A DNA stretch of 64,000 nt from Gammaproteobacteria bacterium (GTDB lineage Bacteria; Pseudomonadota; Gammaproteobacteria; Coxiellales; Coxiellaceae), in contig JAUIDD010000006.1 of assembly GCA_030429175.1 (NCBI GenBank), positions 1 to 64,000 on the forward strand. Reading direction: 5' to 3'. The notes beneath the pieces were generated by a model. The model was not told the DNA's origin. It saw only the letters and a program-made list of their open reading frames with translations, and did no database searches. Shown in pieces: positions 32,957 through 42,364 of the stretch. Positions within the stretch are counted from its first letter, which is position 1; every line of letters begins with the position of its first letter. The position numbers and the translations under genes are program-made.

Positions 32957-34195
32957 TTATATTGTATGGCGATTATGCAGCCGCTGCGCAAGTACAGTAC
33001 CACGAGGCGGTTGCTCCTCAAAATAGTTAACGATACCACCTGCTATCGCTTTAGCCAACCGGTTTTGATAAGGCTTTGAAGTTAAGCGACGTGCTTCAAA
33101 TGTATTTGAGATAAAGCCTGTTTCAACCAATAATGACGGAATATCTGGAGATTTTAAAACGACAAAAGCTGCTTGCTCAACACGCATACCATGGTGTAAA
33201 TGGGCAAAACGTCCAATGTTGTGCACCAATGCCTCACCTATTTGCAAGCTCATACGTACCGTTGTCATTTGCGATAAATTAATTAAAACTGATTTAAGCA
33301 TATGACTTTTATCATTCAAATCTACACCACCCATTAATTCCGATTTATTTTCACGGTACGCAAGCCAACGTGCCGCTTCACTGGTGGCACCACGTTGTGA
33401 TAATGCAAATACTGATACGCCATGCGCTTGATGGTTGCGATAAGCGTCTGCATGAATAGCGACAAACATATCTGCCTTATTCTTACGCGCTATGGCAAGC
33501 CTACCACGCAATGGAATAAATTCATCGCGAGAACGTGTTAATATGGCTTTAAATCCTGGCACTTTGTTAATGTCATCCTTTAACTTTTTCGAAATTGCCA
33601 GCACCACATTTTTTTCATGCACACCATTGCGTCCCATAGCACCAGGATCTTTACCTCCATGACCAGGATCAATCACCACTATGACATCAGGCGAGCGTTT
33701 CACGAAAAGTGTTTTGGTAGTAAGAATTGGACGCAATAAAAAAGGCGATAAAGGTTTTTTATGCGCTTTTTGTATCGGAGGTGTTAGCCCATGTGTTGGT
33801 AACTGCTGCCCTTTAAGATCGATCACAAAGCGATTGGGGTATTTTTGCTGTGATTTTAGTGTGAAAGCTGTGACGTTAACTTTATGATCAAGATCCAAAA
33901 TCATACGTAATGCATTACCGTGATGACGCATATGCAACTTCGTCACCGGCGTTGAGACATAATAACTCGGGCCAAACATTTTTATTAGTTTTACATTAGG
34001 CAAATCAAACATAGCTATTTTAGGGTGGCTCGCTTGAAGTTGAGTAAACTTAATCGCTGCGGTTGCTTCAAACACAAATTGCCAATGATGTGGTTTGCGA
34101 ATCACACGCAAATCAGTAATAGCGACTTTCCCAGCAAACACTGAAAAACTGTAACACAACAAAATTATGATGATGATTTTTAAATGTGATTTCAT
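32957..34195 (-). CDS. N-acetylmuramoyl-L-alanine amidase with AMIN domain (AmiB/AmiC type)
   Basis: A signal peptide of about 21 residues is followed by an AMIN domain (about 25-130) and a zinc amidase_3 domain (about 170-395) with VVIDPGHGGKDPGAMG, the HADA motif and LVETGFISN. It cuts the stem peptide from glycan strands at the septum to separate daughter cells. The AMIN domain directs it there. No LysM repeat is visible at the C-terminus, unlike E. coli AmiB. The synteny tsaE-ami-mutL matches amiB of E. coli. Confidence 0.92.
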   Translation of the reverse strand: MKSHLKIIIIILLCYSFSVFAGKVAITDLRVIRKPHHWQFVFEATAAIKFTQLQASHPKIAMFDLPNVKLIKMFGPSYYVSTPVTKLHMRHHGNALRMILDLDHKVNVTAFTLKSQQKYPNRFVIDLKGQQLPTHGLTPPIQKAHKKPLSPFLLRPILTTKTLFVKRSPDVIVVIDPGHGGKDPGAMGRNGVHEKNVVLAISKKLKDDINKVPGFKAILTRSRDEFIPLRGRLAIARKNKADMFVAIHADAYRNHQAHGVSVFALSQRGATSEAARWLAYRENKSELMGGVDLNDKSHMLKSVLINLSQMTTVRMSLQIGEALVHNIGRFAHLHHGMRVEQAAFVVLKSPDIPSLLVETGFISNTFEARRLTSKPYQNRLAKAIAGGIVNYFEEQPPRGTVLAQRLHNRHTI

Positions 34196-34200
34196 GGTAA

Positions 34201-34611
34201 TTATCTTATGGTCACTCGCCGGTATCCATCCAGATCTTCAATTGTGCAATAGATGTCCGGTTTGCGCAAGTAGGGTTCAATTAATTCTGGCCATTCAATC
34301 AGGCAAATAGCATCCTCTTCTAAATAATCACTAAAACCCATCATATCCAGATCATCGATATTTTTTAATCGATAAAGGTCAAAATGGTAAACCTTGGCTT
34401 TAGGTAAGTCATAAGGCTCAACGATGCTATACGTCGGACTTTTAACATTACCCGAATGTCCTAGCGCTTGCAGAAACCCACGTGCCAATGTTGTTTTGCC
34501 GGCGCCAAGGCCACCTTTTAGAAATACAATTGCAGGTGCTGCGAGCTTTTCTGCTAGCTCAGCACCCAATTGCGTCATTGCATCAGTAGTTTTAATCTCG
34601 AGGATTGTCAT
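34201..34611 (-). CDS. tsaE: tRNA threonylcarbamoyladenosine synthesis ATPase TsaE
   Basis: The 136-residue protein has the P-loop GGLGAGKTTLARG (about 33-45), SPTYSIVEPY and HFDLYRL, all typical of TsaE. It works with TsaB and TsaD to complete t6A37 on tRNAs that read ANN codons. The start at 34611 overlaps the end of nnrDE by 20 bp, and amiB/C follows 5 bp after the stop, so translation is tightly linked. Confidence 0.94.
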   Translation of the reverse strand: MTILEIKTTDAMTQLGAELAEKLAAPAIVFLKGGLGAGKTTLARGFLQALGHSGNVKSPTYSIVEPYDLPKAKVYHFDLYRLKNIDDLDMMGFSDYLEEDAICLIEWPELIEPYLRKPDIYCTIEDLDGYRRVTIR

Positions 34612-36094
34612 TCGGTAGCTGCATATAAGGGTTAATCAGTTCAGGCAAATACTTCAACACATCTGTGGCTAATAAACCGCGTTCGCCCTGCTCTGCTGCT
34701 GCTTTATCGGCTGCTGCTGCATGAATATAAACAGCTGCTTCTGCTGCACGCTCGAGTTCAAGACCCTGTGCCAGCAACCCACCGACCATACCACTTAAGA
34801 TGTCGCCCATACCACCTGTAGCCATGCCAGGGTTACCACCTGAACATACATAGGGAATATCACTTGGCCCTTCAATAATCGTGCCAGAGCCCTTGAGCAC
34901 GACAACGCCATCGTATTGATGTTGTAATTCACGCGCTGCGTGAAATCGATTTTGTTGCACATCGCCGGTACCACAATGCAATAAACGTGCAGCCTCTCCC
35001 GGATGGGGCGTGAGTACCCAGCTATCGCAGGGGTGTGGTTTTTGGCTTAGCATATTTAATGCATCCGCATCTAAAACCTTAGGCAAATCACTTTCGAAAA
35101 CCGTTTCTAGTAATTCTTGCGCCCACTCGCTTTTACCAAGACCCGGGCCAATCACAATTGTTGTTTTGCCAACAAGTAATGCTAAAAGTTCTTCACGATT
35201 ACAACAGCTATGACACATCGCTTCAGGACGCATGCCACTGACGACAGAAATATGCTCGGGGCGTGTTGCTACCGTCACCAGTCCAGCACCAATACGCATT
35301 GCTGATTCGGCTGCCATACGTACTGCCCCACCCATACCGTAATCACCACCAATAACCAGCACGTGCCCATAATCGCCCTTATTAGCATCACGTCGGCGAC
35401 GCGGTAATAGCGGCTTAATCGAATCCCAGGTTAATAGTTCACCTGAATGTTCGCATTTATTAAAAATGTCACTTGGAATATCTAAATTATTTAAGGTAAT
35501 TTCACCACACATAGCACTTGCTGTATGGGTAAATAAACCTTGTTTAAAACCAATAAAAGTAATTGTTTGCGTAGCCTTAACAGCACAACCCAAGGCACAA
35601 CCTGTATCAACATCGATTCCCGATGGTACATCTAATGCAAGTACAGGGATTGCTGCTGCGTTAATCATATTGATACAAGTCGCATAGGGCTCTTGCACAT
35701 CACCCTTTAATCCACTGCCCAGCACACCATCGACGATGACATCACCCTCAAAACAGATATCACTGCGATATAATGTTAAGCTAACGCCAACATCGTGCGC
35801 CTTATTACACGCCATGAGTGCCGAGCCTGTCAGTTCTGTCACATTTGAAATCGTATAAACCGAAACATGTAAGCCCGCCTCGTGAGCCAAGCGTGCGACG
35901 ACAAAGCCATCGCCACCATTATTCCCCTTACCACATACAACCGTAATCTTTTGTGCGTCAGGCCAGCGCTCTTGTAATAATACAAATGCCGCCGTCCCAG
36001 CTCGTTCCATGAGTTGGTCTTCGCTTGCCGCTTCTTGTGAAATTGTTAACGCCTCAAGTTCACGTATTTGGGCGTTAGTGTACAAAAATGTCAT
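34592..36094 (-). CDS. nnrDE: Bifunctional NAD(P)H-hydrate epimerase/dehydratase
   Basis: The 500-residue protein has an N-terminal YjeF_N epimerase domain (about 1-210, with CGKGNNGGDGFVVARL and DGVLGSGLKG) and a C-terminal ADP-dependent dehydratase domain (about 225-490, with GNPGMATGGMGDILSGMVG). Together they repair damaged R- and S-NAD(P)HX. It is the first gene of the operon tsaE-ami-mutL-miaA-ldt. The start ATG at 36094 has no clear SD. Confidence 0.94.
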   Translation of the reverse strand: MTFLYTNAQIRELEALTISQEAASEDQLMERAGTAAFVLLQERWPDAQKITVVCGKGNNGGDGFVVARLAHEAGLHVSVYTISNVTELTGSALMACNKAHDVGVSLTLYRSDICFEGDVIVDGVLGSGLKGDVQEPYATCINMINAAAIPVLALDVPSGIDVDTGCALGCAVKATQTITFIGFKQGLFTHTASAMCGEITLNNLDIPSDIFNKCEHSGELLTWDSIKPLLPRRRRDANKGDYGHVLVIGGDYGMGGAVRMAAESAMRIGAGLVTVATRPEHISVVSGMRPEAMCHSCCNREELLALLVGKTTIVIGPGLGKSEWAQELLETVFESDLPKVLDADALNMLSQKPHPCDSWVLTPHPGEAARLLHCGTGDVQQNRFHAARELQHQYDGVVVLKGSGTIIEGPSDIPYVCSGGNPGMATGGMGDILSGMVGGLLAQGLELERAAEAAVYIHAAAADKAAAEQGERGLLATDVLKYLPELINPYMQLPNDNPRD

Positions 36095-36158
36095 TTAGGT
36101 TAGCTCTTGTGATGAAAGACGCCTATTTTACCAGGCCTAAAGCATATGTGAAATAAGC

Positions 36159-36617
36159 TTATAAGATTGTACATCTCGATCTGGGATCACGCGCGGAATA
36201 GGGAGGCGGTGGCTGGAATAAGCCTGGCTCGTAAGCGGGCGGCAAAACCGTTCGTTTAATATCATTAGGTAGTCCATACTCGGGCATACCGCGATGCTCA
36301 ATATTTTCTGTGATCATATTAAGTAACATACGCGAATTCATAAATAACACGCAGTCCTCCATAGAATAAAGAAAATCCGCACGATGATCACCTGCCAAAT
36401 AGATGTGGTTTTCTAATGGTAAACAACGTGATATCGGGTCACCCTGATAAAATTGATGATCTATGATGATGCCAATTAACTCTTGTAGATGGTCTTGAGA
36501 TATAAAATTAAAGCGCCATAAACGCTGATAATGCAACTCTAATGAAAAGCCTTTTAAAGACTTATAAAGCCAGTTGCTTAATGCCGCGGTTGTTCGACTG
36601 CATAAATGTTCGTGCAT
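36159..36617 (-). CDS. Unknown protein with C-terminal CaaX box and two PPxY motifs, 152 aa
   Basis: The first 120 residues match no family that I recognise. The tail is unusual: PPAY (126-129), PPPY (137-140), a basic spacer with three Arg, and a terminal CTIL (149-152). PPxY motifs bind WW domains of eukaryotic proteins such as Nedd4-type ubiquitin ligases. CTIL fits the CaaX pattern with Leu last, which favours geranylgeranylation by host enzymes. Bacteria have neither partner, so the tail suggests function inside a host cell. The start ATG 36617 is preferred over 36635 because GGAGG lies 7 nt upstream. Confidence 0.78.
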   Translation of the reverse strand: MHEHLCSRTTAALSNWLYKSLKGFSLELHYQRLWRFNFISQDHLQELIGIIIDHQFYQGDPISRCLPLENHIYLAGDHRADFLYSMEDCVLFMNSRMLLNMITENIEHRGMPEYGLPNDIKRTVLPPAYEPGLFQPPPPYSARDPRSRCTIL

Positions 36618-36678
36618 CCTTGCCCCTCCACTCATTGATCGCTATCACATGCATATATAATATATTACCTTTAATTTG

Positions 36679-36708
36679 ATGACAATCCCTACCCGCCAAT
36701 CTTATAAT
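36679..36708 (+). promoter_or_regulatory. Candidate queG promoter placing the start at the ATG
   Basis: ATGACA (36679-36684) and a perfect TATAAT (36703-36708) are 18 bp apart. Transcription would start at about 36714-36716, on or next to the ATG at 36715, and no SD precedes that ATG. Confidence 0.5.
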
Positions 36709-36714
36709 GCGTGT

Positions 36715-37779
36715 ATGTCACATAACTTATTACAACACATTAAATCATGGGGATTAGCGCTTGGTTTTCAGGATATTTCTGTTACCAGCACAGATTTACA
36801 TGCTATAAATCAGAGATATAGAAGCATCATCAACAAAAACTTTCACGCTGAAATGAATTATCTGAATAAAAACCATCAACTTAGAGCTAATCCTAAGCAT
36901 ATGGTTGAAGAAGCTAAGTCAATTATCGTCGCGCGTATGGATTATCTGCCTCCCAACGCCAATATCAAGCAAACCCTTCAAAATAGGGATCAAGCTTATA
37001 TTGCACGCTACGCTTTGGGACGTGATTATCATCGTTTGATCCGCAAACGCTTAAAACAGTTGGCACAAAAAATTGAAACCATTACTGGCCCTTTTAATTG
37101 GCGCCCTTTTGCTGACAGTGCACCCGTATTTGAAAAGCCACTGGCACAAAATGCAGGTATAGGCTGGCAGGGCAAAAATACATTAATCATCAATCGCAAG
37201 GCAGGATCGTATTTTTTTCTAGGGGTGTTGTATACCTCACTCGACTTACCCATTTCTAAAGCGGCAACAGACCATTGTGGTAGCTGCCGTGCCTGTATTG
37301 ATATCTGTCCTACCAGTGCATTTCCAGCGCCTTATCAGCTTGACAGTCGTCGCTGCATTTCTTATTGGACAATTGAGCATAACGGCACAATCCCAATTGA
37401 AATACGTGAAAAAATGGGTAATCGTGTTTTTGGTTGTGACGATTGTCAACTGATTTGCCCGTGGAATAAATTTGCCAAAGTTGCTAGTGAAACAGCTTTC
37501 TATCCACGCCACCAGCTCGATCAAAGCAAATTAATTGATTTGTTTAACTGGGATGAAAAAACCTATCTCGCCAAGACTGAAGGATCAGCCATCAGGCGTG
37601 CTGGCTATAACGGCTGGCTGCGCAATCTCGCGATAGGCCTCGGTAATGCGCCTGCCTCAGAAATTAATATCAATACATTAAAACAGCGATACAGTTCAAG
37701 TAGTCCCATGGTTCAAGAACATATAAAGTGGGCAATTGACCGCCAGAGCCAATTTGTTATACTCCCAACTCGCGATTAG
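36715..37779 (+). CDS. queG: Epoxyqueuosine reductase
   Basis: The 354-residue protein starts in the usual way for QueG (MSHNLLQHIKSWG). It holds the cobalamin-binding core with FADSAPVFEKPLAQNAGIGWQGKNT, and two [4Fe-4S] motifs, CGSCRACIDICP and CDDCQLICPWN. It reduces epoxyqueuosine to queuosine at position 34 of GUN-decoding tRNAs. Longer in-frame starts at TTG 36676 and ATG 36679 exist but lie inside the promoter and lack conservation. The mRNA may be leaderless. trhP follows 13 bp after the stop. Confidence 0.94.
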   Translation: MSHNLLQHIKSWGLALGFQDISVTSTDLHAINQRYRSIINKNFHAEMNYLNKNHQLRANPKHMVEEAKSIIVARMDYLPPNANIKQTLQNRDQAYIARYALGRDYHRLIRKRLKQLAQKIETITGPFNWRPFADSAPVFEKPLAQNAGIGWQGKNTLIINRKAGSYFFLGVLYTSLDLPISKAATDHCGSCRACIDICPTSAFPAPYQLDSRRCISYWTIEHNGTIPIEIREKMGNRVFGCDDCQLICPWNKFAKVASETAFYPRHQLDQSKLIDLFNWDEKTYLAKTEGSAIRRAGYNGWLRNLAIGLGNAPASEININTLKQRYSSSSPMVQEHIKWAIDRQSQFVILPTRD

Positions 37780-37792
37780 AAAAGGTACGATC

Positions 37793-39115
37793 ATGTTAAA
37801 ATCTCCAGAACTACTCTCCCCTGCTGGCACATTACAAGCCATGCGCTTTGCCTATGCTTATGGCGCCGATGCCGTTTACGCAGGCCAGCCACGTTATAGT
37901 TTGCGCGTGCGTGAAAATGAGTTTTCTGGCAAGAATATCGCCAGTGCTATTGATGAAGCGCATACACTCGGTAAAAGGTTTTTTTTAGTCAGTAATATTT
38001 CTCCGCACAATGAAAAAGTCCGTACCTATGTTAAAGATTTAGAGCCACTAATCGAAGCCAAGCCCGATGCATTAATTATGGCAGATCCCGGCCTCATTAT
38101 GATGGTGCGAGAACGCTGGCCCGATCAAGAGATTCATTTATCAGTACAGAGTAATGTGGTTAACTTTGCTACTGTAAATTTCTGGAAACAATTAGGAATT
38201 TCGCGAATTATTTTATCACGTGAATTGTCACTAAAAGAGATTGAAGATATCCGCACCGAAAGCCCTAACATCGAACTCGAAGTTTTTGTCCATGGCGCAC
38301 TGTGCATGGCTTACTCGGGACGTTGTTTATTATCAGGTTATATCAATCACCGTGATGCCAACCAGGGCACTTGCACCAATGCGTGTCGTTGGAAATATGA
38401 CACTAAAGAAGTTAAACAAGACGAGTGGGGTAATGTCAGCAAACCAACACTTGGCGAAGGCCCTACAACTGATAAAACATTTATAATTAACGAGCATGGC
38501 AAAAGTGATCGCGAGATGATCGTCCATGAAGATGAGCATGGCACCCACATTTTAAACTCAAAAGATTTACGTGCAATTCATCATGTTGAGAAATTCACAA
38601 AAATGGGCATTAATTGCCTGAAAATTGAAGGTCGCACCAAATCTTATTTTTACGTTGCACGCACCGCACAGCTATATCGCCAAGCAATTGATGATGCCGT
38701 AGCCGGTAAACCTTTTGATATGAAACTAATGGATGCACTCGAAGGTCTTGCAAATCGCGGCTATACTGAAGGACTCTATCGCCGCCATGTACATGACGAA
38801 TACCAGAACTACGAACTTGGAAATTCAGTTTCAACCAAACAAAAATTTGTTGGCGAAATTAGTGATTACAATAGCCAAACAGGTATGGCTAAAATCATCG
38901 TTAAAAATAAATTCCTTGTTGGTGACAGCATCGAAGTGATGCAACCCGATGGTAACAAGCATCTGACTATTGCACATATCGAATCAGAACACGGTCATAA
39001 AATGGATTGCGCACCTGGTAGTGGTCATATCGTTAATGTACCATTAGGCAAACTTAATGACCCACAATTGGGGTTAATTATTCGTAATCTACCTATAACA
39101 GAGACGCTGTCTTGA
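37793..39115 (+). CDS. trhP: tRNA 5-hydroxyuridine modification protein TrhP (YegQ, peptidase U32 family)
   Basis: The 440-residue product begins MLKSPELLSPAGTLQAMRFA and contains the U32 signature EVFVHGALCMAYSGRCLLSGY (about 160-180) with its Cys residues, plus ACRW after it and the KIEGRTKS motif. The E. coli protein YegQ/TrhP makes ho5U34 on tRNA with prephenate. The old name peptidase is misleading. An AAAGG precedes the ATG at 37793. An in-frame extension back to 37736 lies inside queG and is rejected. It pairs with queG as a small tRNA-modification unit. Confidence 0.92.
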   Translation: MLKSPELLSPAGTLQAMRFAYAYGADAVYAGQPRYSLRVRENEFSGKNIASAIDEAHTLGKRFFLVSNISPHNEKVRTYVKDLEPLIEAKPDALIMADPGLIMMVRERWPDQEIHLSVQSNVVNFATVNFWKQLGISRIILSRELSLKEIEDIRTESPNIELEVFVHGALCMAYSGRCLLSGYINHRDANQGTCTNACRWKYDTKEVKQDEWGNVSKPTLGEGPTTDKTFIINEHGKSDREMIVHEDEHGTHILNSKDLRAIHHVEKFTKMGINCLKIEGRTKSYFYVARTAQLYRQAIDDAVAGKPFDMKLMDALEGLANRGYTEGLYRRHVHDEYQNYELGNSVSTKQKFVGEISDYNSQTGMAKIIVKNKFLVGDSIEVMQPDGNKHLTIAHIESEHGHKMDCAPGSGHIVNVPLGKLNDPQLGLIIRNLPITETLS

Positions 39116-39142
39116 CATTAAAATAATAACAATGCTACGATA
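39112..39142 (+). promoter_or_regulatory. Candidate promoter for the 270-aa gene
   Basis: TTGACA (39112-39117) overlaps the trhP stop. An extended -10, TGCTACGAT (39134-39142), follows with 19 bp spacing. A start near 39149 gives a leader of about 105 nt. Confidence 0.35.
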
Positions 39143-39254
39143 GCTCAATATTTTAACAGTTTAATAGTGAGAAGTAGTTAACGATTATAAATGCTAAATT
39201 AATGGCAAAGATAAAAATGATTAACGTCCAAAAACAACTTTTAATTTATTAATT

Positions 39255-40067
39255 ATGCAACAAGCAATAAACATAAACAATTACAGTTATCATTCTAACC
39301 CACTAAACATGGTTTGCAGTGGTATCGGTGGTGGTGCTATCGGTTGTTTTTTATCATCGCTTGGGTTCCTGTCTTTTAATCTATGCTTTCCGGGCTCTGC
39401 AGCGCTAGGTGTTCTAGCGATCCCAATTTTTTCAAGAATCGTGCATAACCATATAAGCCATGAGCTTAACAAAACCCTTTATAATAGTAATCTCTACACT
39501 ATCGACAAACAAGAAGATCTAGAAAAATGTTTTCCACGGGCACCTATTGGCTCCATTTTCATTAATATTGAAAAAGCAGAAGTAGATGAAACTTCATATG
39601 AAGTTATTTACAAAGTTGATGACCATACACAACTTAAATGGGCGCTAGATCGTGATAGCAAATATGGCAAGGCTATTGCAAAATATGACTACAAAAAAGA
39701 TTCCAGCTATACACTGCAAAAAACATTATTACTTGAAAAACAGTCTCATATTAACAACTATTTTCATAAGCAATGTTTTAACCACAGCATTAAATCGTTA
39801 CTTTTAGGGGGAACTGCATTTATTGCTACCGCTATCACTGTGGCTTTACTCAGCTTTCCACCCACAACAGCTTTTGGCATCATGGCGGCTGCAGCACTCG
39901 TATTTATAGTGGGTAGTGCCTTCTATGGAATCAAGTCTTATCACCCAGTCCCCCAAATTTCAACTAACAGATCTTCAAGCTTTGCTCTTGAATCGCTGCA
40001 TCATGAACCAGGCGATGACCTTATGGATAGGGCTGAAAAAGAGATAACTGCTGCAACCGCGCTTTAA
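39255..40067 (+). CDS. Unknown membrane protein, 270 aa, effector-like
   Basis: No family is recognised. Two Gly/Ala-rich hydrophobic helices lie near the N-terminus (about 19-40 and 45-62) and two more at about 182-202 and 206-227, each pair forming a hairpin around a charged domain of about 110 residues. The acidic C-terminal tail (HHEPGDDLMDRAEKEITAA) has several Glu residues near the end, a feature of many Dot/Icm substrates (E-block), which is only suggestive. No SD is visible before the ATG. The gene stands alone, convergent with rnr. Confidence 0.6.
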   Translation: MQQAININNYSYHSNPLNMVCSGIGGGAIGCFLSSLGFLSFNLCFPGSAALGVLAIPIFSRIVHNHISHELNKTLYNSNLYTIDKQEDLEKCFPRAPIGSIFINIEKAEVDETSYEVIYKVDDHTQLKWALDRDSKYGKAIAKYDYKKDSSYTLQKTLLLEKQSHINNYFHKQCFNHSIKSLLLGGTAFIATAITVALLSFPPTTAFGIMAAAALVFIVGSAFYGIKSYHPVPQISTNRSSSFALESLHHEPGDDLMDRAEKEITAATAL

Positions 40068-40125
40068 TTACAGTCAGACTCCGGTTAAGTTTATGGGATC
40101 CCTGACTTTGCAGGAATGTCTTTGC

Positions 40126-42285
40126 TTATACCGGTTCGAAATCTATTTGACGCTTATCAAGATCAACACGAGCTACGATGATTTTCATTGGGTCACTGAG
40201 ACCATAGGTTTTGCCAGAATTTTTACCTACCAGCCTACGCCGCACTTCATCATAGTGATAATAGTCATTAGCGAGTGCTGTAATATGTACGAGCCCCTGG
40301 ACATATATATCTTGTAACTCAACAAATACGCCGAAACTGGTTACGTCGGCAATTACACCTTCAAACTCCTGCCCTACTTTATCGAGCATATATTCACACT
40401 TAAGCCAATCAGTGGCATCACGTGTTGCCAGGTCAGCACGTCTTTCAGTAAATGAGCAGTGATCAGCAATTTCATCCATCATCTCAAGGTCATAAATAAA
40501 CTTATCAACCTTTTGTTTTGAGAGCAAATGCTTGATTGCACGATGCACCATCAAATCAGGGTAACGACGTATTGGTGAGGTGAAATGCGTATAACGTTCA
40601 TAGGCAAGACCAAAGTGGCCTTTATTTTCCGAGGCATAGTTAGCTTGTCGCATTGTTCGCAGCATAACCATTTGCAACAAATGCGCATCCGGCCGCGTAT
40701 GAATTTCTTTTATAAGGTTTGCAAAGTCAGCTGGCGTAGGTTCATTACCACCTGCAAGCTTTAAGCCAAAAATTTTAATAAAGTCACGTAAGGCTAAAAG
40801 CTTTGTCTCTTCGGGTTGCTCATGGTTACGATATAGCGCTAAAATTTCAGCACGTTCCAGAAAGTCTGCTGTTGAAACGTTTGCCAGTAACATTGCTTCT
40901 TCAATCATACGATGCGCAACGTTACGAGTACGTGGTATGATTTTTAAAATTTTGCTGTTTTCATCAAATTGAATTTGCGTTTCAATTGTTTCAAACTCAA
41001 TAGCACCTCTAGCATGACGACACTCAAGAAGCTTCTTAAATAGTTCATGAAAGGCTTCTAGATGTGGATAAAGCTCAGGCTGCCCCTCCGTTTTTCCTAC
41101 TTTAAGTGCAGCAGCGACGTAAGTGTAAGTTAAACGTGCATGTGAATGAATAATACCGGTATAAAAAAGATAATCATGTTGACGACCGCTTTTATCGATA
41201 TGCATTTCACACACCATCACCATACGATCGACATTAGGCCTAAGCGAACACAGGCCATTAGAAATTTTTTCAGGCAGCATCGGGATCACTTTGGATGGAA
41301 AATAAACTGAATTACCACGTGTCACTGCTTCTGTATCAAGTGCACTACCAATATGAACATAATGACTCACATCAGCAATTGCCACATATAGTGTCCAGCC
41401 ATTTTGAGTTGGTTCGCAATAAACGGCATCATCGAAATCTTTCGCATCTTCACCGTCAATCGTTACAAAAGGCAAATGACGCAAATCTCTACGTTCGCCC
41501 AGATCACTCGAGTCTACCTCGTCAGGAATCTCATCGGCCTCCTCAATGACTATTTTAGGCCACTCAAATGGAATTTCATGAGCACGAATTGCCAATTCCA
41601 CTTCTAAACCCGGGGTGATCGTATCACCCAAAATATCAATCACTTCACCGGTCGCTTGGCGACGTTTTGACGGCTGATTTAGAATCTTTGCTACCACAAA
41701 CTGTGCATGTTGCGCCCCGCCCGATTTTCCAGGAGGAATGATAATGTCTTGAGAAATATGCTTGCTATCAGGGCTGACAAAAGCAATACCTGCTTCTTCG
41801 AAAAAACGTCCAACGACTTGATGTGTATTGCGTTCCAATACCTCAACAATCACACCTTCAGGTCGACCACGATAGTTAGTGCCCGTTTCACGCACCAGCA
41901 CTCGATCGCCATTAAAGACTTCACGCATTTGACGAGCTGGTAAAAAGATATCATCAGAGCCCTCATCTGGGATAAAAAAACCAAAACCCTCACGATGTGC
42001 TTCAATACGGCCTGGAATTAATTCCATCTCATCAACAACGCCATACAAACCACGGCGATTTGTCATCAGCTGACCGTCGCGCTCCATTGCGCGTAAACGT
42101 CTACGTAAACCTTCTTGCTCATCTTCAGTCTTCAGCTTAAAAACTTTAATTAAATTTTGCAACGATACAACTTTCTTGTTCTCTTTCAAATACTGCAAAA
42201 TAAATTCGCGACTGGGAACGGGGTGATCATAAAGCTCAGATTCGCGCTGGGCATAAGGATCCATCTTTTTATATTTTTTTACCAC
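40126..42285 (-). CDS. rnr: Ribonuclease R
   Basis: The 719-residue 3'-5' exoribonuclease has an N-terminal winged-helix part, two cold-shock domains, the RNB catalytic domain with DDAVYCE (metal-binding Asp residues) and TSPIRRYPDLMVHR, and a C-terminal S1 domain (about 640-719). It degrades structured RNA, including rRNA and mRNA in stress. The tail lacks the long Lys-rich extension of E. coli RNase R (813 aa). The GTG at 42285 is chosen as start because GAGG lies 5 nt upstream. An ATG at 42264 is the alternative. Confidence 0.94.
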   Translation of the reverse strand: MVKKYKKMDPYAQRESELYDHPVPSREFILQYLKENKKVVSLQNLIKVFKLKTEDEQEGLRRRLRAMERDGQLMTNRRGLYGVVDEMELIPGRIEAHREGFGFFIPDEGSDDIFLPARQMREVFNGDRVLVRETGTNYRGRPEGVIVEVLERNTHQVVGRFFEEAGIAFVSPDSKHISQDIIIPPGKSGGAQHAQFVVAKILNQPSKRRQATGEVIDILGDTITPGLEVELAIRAHEIPFEWPKIVIEEADEIPDEVDSSDLGERRDLRHLPFVTIDGEDAKDFDDAVYCEPTQNGWTLYVAIADVSHYVHIGSALDTEAVTRGNSVYFPSKVIPMLPEKISNGLCSLRPNVDRMVMVCEMHIDKSGRQHDYLFYTGIIHSHARLTYTYVAAALKVGKTEGQPELYPHLEAFHELFKKLLECRHARGAIEFETIETQIQFDENSKILKIIPRTRNVAHRMIEEAMLLANVSTADFLERAEILALYRNHEQPEETKLLALRDFIKIFGLKLAGGNEPTPADFANLIKEIHTRPDAHLLQMVMLRTMRQANYASENKGHFGLAYERYTHFTSPIRRYPDLMVHRAIKHLLSKQKVDKFIYDLEMMDEIADHCSFTERRADLATRDATDWLKCEYMLDKVGQEFEGVIADVTSFGVFVELQDIYVQGLVHITALANDYYHYDEVRRRLVGKNSGKTYGLSDPMKIIVARVDLDKRQIDFEPV

Positions 42286-42364
42286 CTATACCTCGGTGTT
42301 ATTATCGAAAGGAGCTATTATCCAATAATTCTCGCGTATTTGCACGAAACTGTTACAATGACGC

